Shown piece by piece: positions 8,566 through 16,419 of a stretch of 64,000 nt of DNA. The stretch covers positions 62,001 to 126,000 of the forward strand of contig NZ_QOIM01000036.1 in NCBI RefSeq assembly GCF_003323735.1. Reading direction: 5' to 3'. This DNA is from Streptomyces reniochalinae (lineage in GTDB: Bacteria; Actinomycetota; Actinomycetes; Streptomycetales; Streptomycetaceae). Positions within the stretch are counted from its first letter, which is position 1. The number at the start of each line of letters is the position of its first letter. The notes below the pieces were generated by a model. That model was not told where the DNA came from and did no database searches. It worked only from the letters and a program-made list of their open reading frames with translations. The translations under genes were made by a program, and so were the position numbers.

Positions 8566-9737
8566 CGCAGTGCTTCCTCCCGGTTGGCTGTGTGCCGGGG
8601 AACGAGCACGTCCCCGGCCATGAGCAGGCGCGCGGTGCGCACCAGCGCGGCCCGGGTGACACCCGGCCCGCGGGCGGTGTCCAGCCCGAGCGTCACGGTG
8701 AACTCGCCCGAGGGGTGCTCCACGGAAACGGCCGCGTCCGTGCCCGTCACACCGGCTGCCAGCTCGTGCGCCACGGAGCCCTCCAGCACACAGGCGGTGG
8801 CCGCGGTGACGGCGGCCAGGACGCCGATGGAGGTGTGGCACACGTGCGGAATGAAGCTGCGGGTGCTGAGGGTTCCGCCGGAGGCTGGCGGCGAGATCAG
8901 GGTCATCTTCGGGTAGTTGCGCCCGGTCACGTCGCCGAGGCCCATCAGCTCCCCGCACGCCAGCCGCAGCTCTTCGAGGCGGTCGGTGAGTTCGCGGTCG
9001 GCATCGAGTTCCGCGACGGTCTCGCGGCCGGTGCGGCCGAGTGCCGAGGCGGCGACGAGCACCAGCGGCATGCCGTTGTCGATGCAGGTGACCTCGACGG
9101 TTCCGAGCCCGCTCAGGCACACCCGGTCCCTGACCCGCCCTGTGGGCAGCAGCTCCGCGCACACGGAGCCCGCCGTGTCGAGGAAGGCGATCTCGACGGG
9201 GGAGGCGGTGCCGGGGACGCCGTCGACGTGGGCGGAACCCTCGTAGGCGACGTGGCGCCGCCCGGCGGCGTCGGCGGGTGTGCGTACGCGGATCTCGGCC
9301 CGCAGCCCGGTGTTGAGCGTCAGGACGCGGGCGGTCGTCAGGTCGCCCTCCGGTGCCAGCAACCCTGCCTCCAGGGCGAACGGGACGACGGCCGCGAGCA
9401 TGTTCCCGCAGTTCGCGGTGGTGTCGACGCGGTCGCTGTCCGGTTGGAGCTGGGCGAAGCGGAATTCGAGGTCGATGCCGGGACGGCTGCTCGGCCCGAC
9501 GATTCCGGCCTTGCTGGTGAGGGGTGTGGCGCCGCCCAGGCCGTCGATCTGGCGGGGGTCGGGCGAGCCGAGAGCGGCCAGCAGCACGGCATCCCGGGCA
9601 GCGGGGTCGGCGGGCAGGTCGGCGGCGCGGAAGAACGGGCCGCGGGAGGTCCCGCCGCGCAACAGCCAGCAGGGGACGGCGACCTGGCTGCCGTGCAGCC
9701 GGGTCCCTGGTCCCTCTGGGTGGCTCGTGTGGTGCAT
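8562..9737 (-). CDS. galD: 4-oxalomesaconate tautomerase (PrpF/GalD family)
   Basis: A 391-residue PrpF-family isomerase with a diaminopimelate-epimerase-like fold. In this context it should interconvert keto and enol tautomers of 4-oxalomesaconate before hydration by LigJ. Conserved family motifs are RGGTSRGPFF (27-36), QIDGLGGATPLTSK (K76), and TTANCGNML (C110). I chose the ATG at 9737 over the in-frame ATG at 9800: the latter lies inside the promoter, whereas 9737 follows a GGAAGG site and a recognisable -10/-35 pair. It is the first gene of the operon. A PrpF role in 2-methylaconitate isomerisation is less likely because its neighbours are all Lig/Gal enzymes. Confidence 0.85.
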   Translation of the reverse strand: MHHTSHPEGPGTRLHGSQVAVPCWLLRGGTSRGPFFRAADLPADPAARDAVLLAALGSPDPRQIDGLGGATPLTSKAGIVGPSSRPGIDLEFRFAQLQPDSDRVDTTANCGNMLAAVVPFALEAGLLAPEGDLTTARVLTLNTGLRAEIRVRTPADAAGRRHVAYEGSAHVDGVPGTASPVEIAFLDTAGSVCAELLPTGRVRDRVCLSGLGTVEVTCIDNGMPLVLVAASALGRTGRETVAELDADRELTDRLEELRLACGELMGLGDVTGRNYPKMTLISPPASGGTLSTRSFIPHVCHTSIGVLAAVTAATACVLEGSVAHELAAGVTGTDAAVSVEHPSGEFTVTLGLDTARGPGVTRAALVRTARLLMAGDVLVPRHTANREEALR

Positions 9738-9771
9738 GGTCGGCCTTCCGTCCGGGTGTCGCGATGTGGAC

Positions 9772-9801
9772 AAGCTAGCTGTCGATGAAATTGTTGACAA
9801 T
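9772..9801 (-). promoter_or_regulatory. Promoter and operator of the pyrone-dicarboxylate operon
   Basis: On the minus strand, TTGTCA (9795-9800) and TAGCTT (9772-9777) are separated by exactly 17 bp. The inverted repeat ATTGTTGACAAT (9790-9801, arms ATTGT/ACAAT) overlaps the -35 hexamer. This is the shape expected for a GntR/FCD operator, so the divergent regulator probably blocks RNA polymerase here. The predicted transcript would start about 28 bases before the galD start. Confidence 0.6.
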
Positions 9802-9900
9802 ATCTCCGATGAAAAAGTTGGCGAGGATGTCGGTGAGGCGCCCGGCGCCGTTAGACTGCGTGACGATCACAGGACGTCGCAGCGACCAGGGGCGGGTGGA

Positions 9901-10572
9901 GTGGGGCAGAACCGGGCCACAGGACAGGCGGGACGCGGCACGGTCGTCCGCGGTATCCGGCAGGCCCTCGCGGCAGGGGACATGGCGCCGGGGCAGCGGC
10001 TCGTCGAACAAGAGCTGGCAGACACCTTCCACGCCACCCGCAGCTCCGTCCGTGAAGCGCTACAGGAACTGGCGGCCGACGGACTCGTCGAGTTGATCCC
10101 GCGGCGCGGGGCGCGCGTCAGGGTGATCTCCGTCGAGGACGCGGTCCTCATCACCGAGTGCCGCGCCGTGCTGGAGGGGCTGTGCGCACGGCGCGCGGCC
10201 GAGCGGGCGACGGAGAAGGACAGGACCGTACTGCGCGACATCGGCACGGCCATGGAGGACGCCGTCGACCGGGGGGAACTGGAGACCTACTCGGCACTCA
10301 ACCGCCGGCTGCACGAGCTCGTCGCCCGGGTCAGCGGGCAGACCGTCGCCGAATCCCTGCTCGACCGCCTGAACGGACAGATGGTCAGGTACCAGTTCAG
10401 GCTCGCTCTGCGGCCAGGACGACCCACCCAGTCACTGCCCCAGCACCGGGCCATCATCGACGCGATCCTCGCCGGCGACCCCGCCGCCGCCGAGCGCGCC
10501 GCGCGCGCCCACCTCGACAGCGTCATCGAACAACTGCGGGCCACCCCGGGCCCGTCGCCGCACCTGACCTGA
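9901..10572 (+). CDS. GntR-family regulator with FCD domain
   Basis: A 223-residue regulator. The N-terminal winged helix (LVEQELADTFHATRSSVREA) is followed by an all-helical FCD effector domain (residues about 80-210) with the expected metal/ligand histidines and acidic residues (LNRRLHELVARVSG, LPQHRAIIDAILAGD). The GTG at 9901 follows a GGTGGA site. It is divergent from the galD-ligJ-ligK-ligI operon and is its obvious candidate repressor. Likely effectors are pathway dicarboxylates such as pyrone dicarboxylate or 4-oxalomesaconate, by inference. Confidence 0.85.
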   Translation: MGQNRATGQAGRGTVVRGIRQALAAGDMAPGQRLVEQELADTFHATRSSVREALQELAADGLVELIPRRGARVRVISVEDAVLITECRAVLEGLCARRAAERATEKDRTVLRDIGTAMEDAVDRGELETYSALNRRLHELVARVSGQTVAESLLDRLNGQMVRYQFRLALRPGRPTQSLPQHRAIIDAILAGDPAAAERAARAHLDSVIEQLRATPGPSPHLT

Positions 10573-10840
10573 GCCCGCGGACCGGCCGCGCACCGCCCCG
10601 CCCCCGCCTGCGAGCCGGCGCCGCACGGGGCTCAGGGCACCCGGGCTCGGGCCGCACGCGCGCTGAGGTCGTGTGCCGCGCGGCCCGCCGCCGCGCCCAT
10701 CTTTCGGTTCCGAGGGCGGCGGACAGCGCGTCGTGGGAGGCGCCCCACCCGGTCCCCGGCGCGTTCCCCGACCGCACGGGGACTTTCTCCTCGCCGGGTC
10801 GGCGGGCCGCCTCGTCGCTCGCCGAGCCGTTCCCACGCCG

Positions 10841-10872
10841 TATAGCATCAGCGTTCATGTCGAACGCTGATG
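10841..10872. promoter_or_regulatory. Inverted repeat with the start codon in its loop
   Basis: CATCAGCGTTC (10846-10856) and GAACGCTGATG (10862-10872) are perfect 11-bp arms around ATGTC, which contains the ATG of the next gene. A TATAGC -10-like hexamer lies at 10841-10846, so transcription could start within a few bases of the ATG and give a leaderless mRNA. The repeat could be a repressor operator covering the start site or an RNA hairpin at the initiation codon. Confidence 0.55.
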
Positions 10873-11231
10873 AGCTGCTCGTGGACATCGCCGCCATGGT
10901 GGAGTCGGAGCAAACAAATCAGATGCCTTTGACCGTCGTCGCCCACGGAGCAGTGATCACGGGACGACTGGCGCCGGAGGCGATGTGGAGGCAACGGGTG
11001 GCGGAGGTCCTGAGGGACTCCGAACGGCTGCCCCCGTTCGCGTCCCTGTTCCTGGGGACGTCACGGGGCGCTGGGCCGCAGCGCGCCGAACCCCCCTCCT
11101 ACCTGCACTTTCACGTCGCCCGGATCCTCCAGGGGACGGTGGGCATCCCGGAGACGGGCGGGATGTACCGCATCGCCATCAAGGACGTGAGCGCGTGGAC
11201 GATGGGGGACCTCAGCTACTCGGACCAGTGA
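10857..11231 (+). CDS. Small protein resembling gas vesicle accessory GvpU
   Basis: A 124-residue soluble protein. The pattern LTVVAHGAVITGRLAPEAMW in the first half and YLHFHVARILQ...GMYRIAIKDVSAWTMGDLSY at the end recalls GvpU-type proteins, which have a beta-rich fold and accompany gas vesicle clusters in bacilli. No gas vesicle gene is present here, so that role is doubtful, and the similarity was judged by eye. The ATG sits in the loop of a perfect inverted repeat and next to a -10-like element. The gene is isolated, with a convergent ribokinase downstream. Confidence 0.55.
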   Translation: MSNADELLVDIAAMVESEQTNQMPLTVVAHGAVITGRLAPEAMWRQRVAEVLRDSERLPPFASLFLGTSRGAGPQRAEPPSYLHFHVARILQGTVGIPETGGMYRIAIKDVSAWTMGDLSYSDQ

Positions 11232-11232
11232 G

Positions 11233-11255
11233 GCGCGGGCCCTGCGGCCCCGCGC
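11233..11255. terminator. Hairpin between convergent genes
   Basis: Arms GCGCGGG and CCCGCGC form a GC-rich stem in the 27-bp gap between the GvpU-like gene and ribokinase. It is a plausible bidirectional terminator without a U-tract. Confidence 0.4.
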
Positions 11256-11258
11256 GCG

Positions 11259-12164
11259 TCACGGGGTGTGGCCCGCCAGCAGGGCCTCCACCTCGTCGCG
11301 CCCGGCGAGAGATGGCTGCGCGCCCGCGCGCGTCGTGCTGATCGCGGCTGCCGCGCAGGCCCAGCGCGCGGCGTCCGCGAGGGTGCGCCCCTCCGCCAGG
11401 GCCACCGCGAGTGCCCCGCAGAAGGAGTCGCCGGCCGCCGTCGTGTCGACGGGGCGCACGGGGAACGCCGGGATGTGCAGGCTCGCCGTGCCCTCCAGCA
11501 GCAGTACCCCCTCGCCGCCGAGCGTGACGACGACGGCGCCCGCGCCGGTGAGTGCGCCCGCCGCCGCGGTCACCTCCTCCAGCGTCTCGGGCACGGTCGG
11601 GGCGCCGGTGAGGGCGGCCAGCTCGGTGCGGTTGGGCACGAGCAGGTCGACGTGGGGCGGTGGCTGGGCGCCCTCGACCGCGGGTGCCGGGTTGTACAGG
11701 ACGGTACCGCCGGCCAGCCGCGCCGCCGCGTGGTTGGCCTCGTCGGGGACCTCCTGCTGGAGGATGGTGACGGCGGCGCTCCGCAGCAGGTCGCCGGCCG
11801 CGTCGCAGTCCTCGGCGGTGAGGCGGGCGTTGGCTCCGGGGCTGACGATGATGGTGTTCTCACCGGCGGGCGATACGGCGATCAGCGCGCGTCCCGTCGG
11901 CGTTCCCGGCGTGCGGCGGATGTGCGTGGTCTCGACGCCCTGGCCCCGGGCGGCCTCCAGCATGACGGCGGCCGCGTCGTCGTCTCCGACCCGCCCGACG
12001 AAGGCCACCTCACCGCCGGCTCTGGCGGCGGCGACAGCCTGGTTGGCGCCCTTGCCGCCGGGATGCTGGGCCATGTCGCCGCCCAGTACCGTCTCACCCG
12101 GCACCGGATGGTGGGGCACGGGCGCGACGAGGTCGAGGTTGAGGCTTCCGACGACTGCGATCAC
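11259..12164 (-). CDS. rbsK: Ribokinase (PfkB family)
   Basis: A 301-residue PfkB-family kinase that should phosphorylate ribose released from nucleosides. It has the N-terminal GSLNLDLV strand, the substrate-binding GGKGANQAVAAARAG motif, NPAPA, the PNRTE motif and the catalytic DTTAAGDSFCGALA near the C-terminus. The GTG start at 12164 overlaps the LacI regulator's stop by 4 bases (GTGA) and follows GGAGACGGAG. Divergent nucleoside hydrolase and permease genes suggest a nucleoside to base plus ribose to ribose-5-phosphate pathway. Confidence 0.9.
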   Translation of the reverse strand: MIAVVGSLNLDLVAPVPHHPVPGETVLGGDMAQHPGGKGANQAVAAARAGGEVAFVGRVGDDDAAAVMLEAARGQGVETTHIRRTPGTPTGRALIAVSPAGENTIIVSPGANARLTAEDCDAAGDLLRSAAVTILQQEVPDEANHAAARLAGGTVLYNPAPAVEGAQPPPHVDLLVPNRTELAALTGAPTVPETLEEVTAAAGALTGAGAVVVTLGGEGVLLLEGTASLHIPAFPVRPVDTTAAGDSFCGALAVALAEGRTLADAARWACAAAAISTTRAGAQPSLAGRDEVEALLAGHTP

Positions 12165-13237
12165 TGGGCTGACTCCGTCTCCGGGCGCGTTGCCGGGGCT
12201 GACTTCGGTGTGTGAGAGGCGCTCGACCGGCCCGTGGAGGCGCGCACGACGAGCCGGGGCGCGAGGCGTATCGACCGCCGTGGCCCCGCCTGTTCGCTGA
12301 CCGGCCGCCGGTCGAGCAACCGCGCCGCCTCGGCGGCCAGTTCGGCCACCGGCTGCCGCACGGTCGTCACCGCGGGATCGGCGAGATCCGCGAGCGGAAT
12401 GTCGTCGAATCCGGTGACGGCGACCTCGCCCGGCACGTCGGCGCCGAGCTGGCGCAGCCGCTGCAACGCCCCCACGGCGATGAGGTCGTTGGCGCAGACG
12501 AGCGCGTCGGGCCGCTGAGCGGCGGCCCGTTCGGTCCAGATCCGGTCCACGGCCGCCCGCCCCCACGCCACCGAGAAGTCGCCGAGCGCGACGCGCCCCG
12601 GTGCCTCGGGATCCAGCGCGCCGGCTCCGGCCTCGTAGGCGGTGCGGCGTTCGGCCGCGGCCGAGGCGGTGCCCGACGCTCCGACGAAACAGAGCCTGCG
12701 GCGCCCCTCGGCGGCCAGGTGGTCGAGGACGAGAGCCATCCCGGCGGCGTTGTCGACGGCCACCGAGTCGGCGACCCCGGGGCCGCAGCCGCGGTCCAGC
12801 AGGACGAGTGGCACGCGGGCCGCCGCGGCGGCGACCGCGGTCCGGCTGTGCTGCTCGTGGGCCGGGATGACCACGAGCGCGTCGACCTGCCTGTCCAGCA
12901 GGGCGGAGATGTGGCCGGCCTCCGCCTTCGGATCGTCGTCGCAGTCCGCCAGCAGCACGGCCCGCTCGTCGGCGTGCAGCGCGTACGTCAACTCCCGGAC
13001 GAGCGTCGGGTAGAAGGGGTTGGTGATCTGCGGCAGGACGAGGCCGATGGTGCCGGTCGAGCGGCTGCGCAGGGCGCGGGCGACGTGGTTGGGGCGGTAG
13101 CCGAGGTCCTCGACGGCCTGCCGCACCCGCGCGGCGGTCGCGGCCCCCACCGGGCGGCTGCCGGCCAGCACGCGGGAGACGGTGGAGACGGAGCAGCCGG
13201 AGGCGCGAGCCACGTCGTGGAGCGTCACATCGGCCAT
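12161..13237 (-). CDS. LacI-family regulator of the nucleoside locus
   Basis: A 358-residue LacI-family regulator. The N-terminal helix-turn-helix and hinge (TLHDVARASGCSVSTVSRVL, then RPNHVARALRSRSTGTIG) are followed by a type I periplasmic-binding-like effector domain (residues about 60-330) with the typical ANDLIAVGAL and VTGFDDIPLA motifs. It is co-transcribed with ribokinase and divergent from nucleoside hydrolase. Two AACGTT-centred sites flank the divergent promoter. Ribose or a nucleoside is the likely inducer, by inference. Confidence 0.9.
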   Translation of the reverse strand: MADVTLHDVARASGCSVSTVSRVLAGSRPVGAATAARVRQAVEDLGYRPNHVARALRSRSTGTIGLVLPQITNPFYPTLVRELTYALHADERAVLLADCDDDPKAEAGHISALLDRQVDALVVIPAHEQHSRTAVAAAAARVPLVLLDRGCGPGVADSVAVDNAAGMALVLDHLAAEGRRRLCFVGASGTASAAAERRTAYEAGAGALDPEAPGRVALGDFSVAWGRAAVDRIWTERAAAQRPDALVCANDLIAVGALQRLRQLGADVPGEVAVTGFDDIPLADLADPAVTTVRQPVAELAAEAARLLDRRPVSEQAGPRRSIRLAPRLVVRASTGRSSASHTPKSAPATRPETESAQ

Positions 13238-13317
13238 TTCTTCCCCTCTCCTCGACTCCCTCGACCGGTCCGCCGGCGTTCCGGCAGCGTGACGGCGGGC
13301 GACGGCCGGATACGGGC

Positions 13318-13454
13318 GGCAAACGTTATCAGCAGGGTGGCACGGAGCCCAGAGCGCAGATCACCGGCCCCTTCCTGCGGACATGGTGAGACAGCTCATA
13401 CACCCGTTGACATCGGAAGAGGAGAGTCCGCACAGTCTTCGGAGAACGTTTGCC
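13318..13454. promoter_or_regulatory. Paired LacI-type operators
   Basis: GGCAAACGTT (13318-13327) and its exact reverse complement AACGTTTGCC (13445-13454) lie at the two ends of the divergent promoter region. Each contains the AACGTT palindrome core common in LacI-family operators. One is about 80 bp from the lacI-type start, the other directly before the nucleoside hydrolase start. Their mirror orientation suggests looping or coordinated repression. Confidence 0.6.
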
Positions 13455-13468
13455 ATGGAAGGGCCCCT

Positions 13469-14416
13469 GTGACCAGAAAGATCATCCTCGACTGCGACCC
13501 GGGACACGACGACGCGATCGCCATGCTCCTCGCGCACGGCAACCCCGATGTCGAACTCGTCGCCGTCACCACCGTCGTGGGAAACCAGACCCTGGAGAAG
13601 GTCACCCGCAACGCCCTGTCCGTGGCGCGCATGGCCGGTATCACCGGGGTGCCGTTCGCCGCCGGCTGCCCGCGGCCGCTCGTACGCGACGTCGAGACGG
13701 CGCTGGAGATCCACGGCGAGTCCGGTCTCGACGGCCCGCTGCTGCCCGAGCCGCGGCTCGAACTCGACCGGCGGCACGCCGTCGACCTCATCATCGACAC
13801 GGTCATGGCGCACGAGCCCGGCGAGATCACCCTCGTCCCGACGGCGGGCCTGACCAACATCGCGCTCGCCGTGCGCAAGGAGCCCCGCATCGCCTCCCGC
13901 ATCCGCGAGGTCGTCCTGATGGGCGGCGGCTACCACCAGGGCAACTGGAGCGCGGTCGCCGAGTTCAACATCATCATCGACCCCGAGGCCGCGCACATCG
14001 TCTTCAACGAGTCCTGGCCTGTCACCATGGTCGGGCTCGACCTCACCCACCAGGCGCTGGCGACCCCCGACGTCGTGGAGAGGATCGCCGGTGTCGGCAC
14101 CCGTCCCGCCCGCTTCGTCGGCGAACTGCTCGACTTCTTCGGTGCGACCTACCGCGAGGCCCAGGGCTTCGCGCACCCGCCCGTGCACGACCCGTGCGCC
14201 GTCGCGTACGTCATCGACCCCGACGTGATGACCGTGCGCAAAGCCCCCGTGGACATCGAGCTGTCCGGCGGTCTCACGCTCGGCATGACCGTCACCGACC
14301 TGCGCGCCCCCGCCCCCGACGACTGCCACACGCAGGTCGCCCTCGAACTGGACCGCGACCGCTTCTGGGGCCTGGTGGTGGACGCCCTCGAGCGGATCGG
14401 CGACGTGACCGAGTGA
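13469..14416 (+). CDS. Inosine-uridine-type nucleoside hydrolase
   Basis: A 315-residue hydrolase that should split ribonucleosides to base and ribose. The calcium-binding signature DCDPGHDDA (D8, D10, D14, D15) is at the N-terminus, and the family's ALAVRKEPRIASRIREVVLMGGG and NIIIDPEAA regions and the late HDPCAVAYV histidine-aspartate motif are present. The GTG at 13469 follows GGAAGG. Its stop overlaps the start of the MFS gene (GTGA), so hydrolysis and transport are coupled. Ribokinase on the other strand would use the ribose. Base preference cannot be read from sequence. Confidence 0.92.
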   Translation: MTRKIILDCDPGHDDAIAMLLAHGNPDVELVAVTTVVGNQTLEKVTRNALSVARMAGITGVPFAAGCPRPLVRDVETALEIHGESGLDGPLLPEPRLELDRRHAVDLIIDTVMAHEPGEITLVPTAGLTNIALAVRKEPRIASRIREVVLMGGGYHQGNWSAVAEFNIIIDPEAAHIVFNESWPVTMVGLDLTHQALATPDVVERIAGVGTRPARFVGELLDFFGATYREAQGFAHPPVHDPCAVAYVIDPDVMTVRKAPVDIELSGGLTLGMTVTDLRAPAPDDCHTQVALELDRDRFWGLVVDALERIGDVTE

Positions 14417-15867
14417 GTGCGCCGACCTCGGCCGACGCCCGTGGCACGCGGGCGCGGCCGGTGCGCGTCGGCGTACTCGTCACCGCGCTCCTCGTCGCCT
14501 GCTTCGCCTTCCAGCTGAACGCGAGCATGCTCAGCCCCGCGCTGAGCAGCATCGAGCGGACGCTGCACGCCAGCTCGGCCGAGATCGGCCTCACGCAGAC
14601 GGCGTTCTTCACCTCCGCCGCGCTCTTCTCGCTCTTCCTCCCGCGCCTCGGCGACTTCGTCGGACGGCGCAGGGTACTGGCCGGCATGCTCGCCCTCATG
14701 GCCGTCGGCTGCGTGGTCGCGGCGCTGGCACAGAGCGTGCCGATGCTCTTCGCCGGCCGCATCATCCAGGGCGTCTCGGGGCCGACGGTGCCGCTGTGCC
14801 TGATCATGCTGCGGGTCGAGGTGAGCGATCCGAAGAAGTACGGCACCCTGCTCGGCGTCATCACGGCCGTCAACGGCGGCATCGCCGGGATCGACTCCCT
14901 CGCGGGCGGCTACCTCGCCGACCACCATGGCTTCCAGTCGGTCTTCTGGGCGATGGCGATCGTCGCCGCGGTCGCCACCGTGCTGGCGGTCACCATGACC
15001 CCGGAGTCGAGGGCGGACCCCGACACGGTCGACGGGGACCGCGCCGCGGCCCGCATGGACTGGCCGGGTGTGGCGCTGCTGGTCGTCTCCGTCGGTGCCC
15101 TGCTCATCGCTCTGAACGAGGCGGGCAAGCTGGCGGCCGCGCACTGGCCGCTCGTCGCGCTCCTCGTCCTCGTCGCCGCCGTCGCCTTCGCGCTCTTCTG
15201 GCGTACGGAGAGCCGCAGCAGTCACCCGCTCGTCGCCACCCACCACCTCAAGCGGCGTGCCACGTGGGCGACCCTGCTCACCACGGTGCTCACCATGACC
15301 GGCGTGTTCGCCGTCATGAACGGACTCATCCCCGCCTTCGCCCAGGACGCGGCGGCAGGTCTGGGCATGTCCGCCGAGCAGTCGGCCTGGTGGACGCTGA
15401 CTCCGTACGCGCTGGCCGGGCTCGCCATGGGGCCTCTGGCGGGGCGGCTGGCGGCCACGTTCGGCTACGGGCGCGTGCTCCGCTTCGGTCTGATCGGCGC
15501 CGCCGCGACCGTCGTGCTGATGGTCGCCACGCTGCACGATGAGTCGCGGGCGATGCTTTTGGCGGCCTCACTGCTGGTGGGCGTCGCCTACGCGGGCGTC
15601 GGCAACATCGTCCTCAACGGGCTGGGCATCGTGCACTCGCCCCGCGAGAACCCCGGCTTCCTGCCCGGGCTCAACGCGGGCGCCTTCAACCTCGGCTCCG
15701 GCCTCAGCTTCGCGGTCCTCTACGCGGTCAAGACCGCGGCCCAGCCCGCGGACCAGGGGTCTCCCGCAGGCTACGAGGCGGGCATGGTCGCCGGCGTCGT
15801 CCTCATCGCCGCCGCGGTCGCCACGTCCTTCCTCATCCCCAAGCCGGTGGAGGCGGAGGCACGCTGA
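14413..15867 (+). CDS. MFS transporter, candidate nucleoside permease
   Basis: A 484-residue MFS transporter with about 14 hydrophobic segments, of the DHA2-like size class. It has GRRRVLAGM after helix 2, and GRIIQGVSGPTVPL in place of the drug-efflux antiporter motif. The GTG start overlaps the nucleoside hydrolase stop by 4 bases. Position in a ribokinase/LacI/nucleoside hydrolase locus points to nucleoside or base movement, either uptake of the substrate or export of the released base. Sequence alone does not settle direction. Confidence 0.82.
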   Translation: MSAPTSADARGTRARPVRVGVLVTALLVACFAFQLNASMLSPALSSIERTLHASSAEIGLTQTAFFTSAALFSLFLPRLGDFVGRRRVLAGMLALMAVGCVVAALAQSVPMLFAGRIIQGVSGPTVPLCLIMLRVEVSDPKKYGTLLGVITAVNGGIAGIDSLAGGYLADHHGFQSVFWAMAIVAAVATVLAVTMTPESRADPDTVDGDRAAARMDWPGVALLVVSVGALLIALNEAGKLAAAHWPLVALLVLVAAVAFALFWRTESRSSHPLVATHHLKRRATWATLLTTVLTMTGVFAVMNGLIPAFAQDAAAGLGMSAEQSAWWTLTPYALAGLAMGPLAGRLAATFGYGRVLRFGLIGAAATVVLMVATLHDESRAMLLAASLLVGVAYAGVGNIVLNGLGIVHSPRENPGFLPGLNAGAFNLGSGLSFAVLYAVKTAAQPADQGSPAGYEAGMVAGVVLIAAAVATSFLIPKPVEAEAR

Positions 15868-15956
15868 GGCGGGGCCCGGCACGGCCCGGCCATCCGGGCA
15901 GGGGAGGGGACCGCCCTCCGGTGCAGGGGCCCACCGCCGGTGCGGAAGCCTGGCAG

Positions 15957-15996
15957 CCGGTGTCCCTGACGGGTGGCCGGTGTCCCTGACGGGTGG
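15957..15996. repeat. Tandem 20-bp duplication
   Basis: Two perfect head-to-tail copies of CCGGTGTCCCTGACGGGTGG occupy this span in the intergenic region after the MFS gene. No function is apparent. Confidence 0.85.
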
Positions 15997-16082
15997 ACTG
16001 ACTCGCAGGTCACGCGCACCTGCGACGGTGCCCGGCACCCGTGCGGCGGCGAGACGGCCGCAGTTCCCTCGGCCGTGGGCTA

Positions 16083-16292
16083 GGGAGTGTCTTCAAAGTA
16101 GCGGCGTCCGCCCGGAGGGCGGGCCTGGCGGTGTCTGGTGCGTGCGCTCGCAAGGCGGAGGAGGGAGTCCCTGCGTGGGGGCACCTCCCGGGGCGAGCGA
16201 AGCCGAGCCCTGGGGGAAGCGGCGACCGACGACAACGCCGCGAGCGTGCGTGCCAGGCGCCGCCAGGCAGGCGGGACTTTGAAGACACGACC
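16083..16292. mobile_element. MITE-like element with 17-bp terminal inverted repeats
   Basis: A 210-bp non-coding block. Its ends GGGAGTGTCTTCAAAGT (16083-16099) and ACTTTGAAGACACGACC (16276-16292) are inverted repeats with 13 perfect inner bases and two mismatches near the tips. TA dinucleotides flank both sides (16081-16082, 16293-16294), within CTAG contexts, like the target duplications of IS5- or IS630-type elements. The inside holds the GGGGGCACCTCC and GCGAGCGAAGC strings frequent in Streptomyces intergenic repeats and no transposase. It is probably a non-autonomous element mobilised in trans. Confidence 0.7.
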
Positions 16293-16419
16293 TAGGAGCC
16301 CTGGTCATGGTCCGCTGCCGCTTCGTCGTCCGCGGGGCCAGGTGCCGGCAGCGGTGTGACGCGCTCGCGGAGACCGGGAACCGTGCCCCGGCCGGACGCC
16401 CCGGCCGGACAATGCCGGG

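Noticed and set aside
7597-8916. A 439-codon plus-strand frame over ligJ and galD
   Set aside because: Antisense shadow of two well-matched pathway enzymes.
9738-9800. Longer galD start at ATG 9800
   Set aside because: This ATG lies inside the -35/operator; the predicted transcript begins downstream of it and the extra residues are unlike the family.
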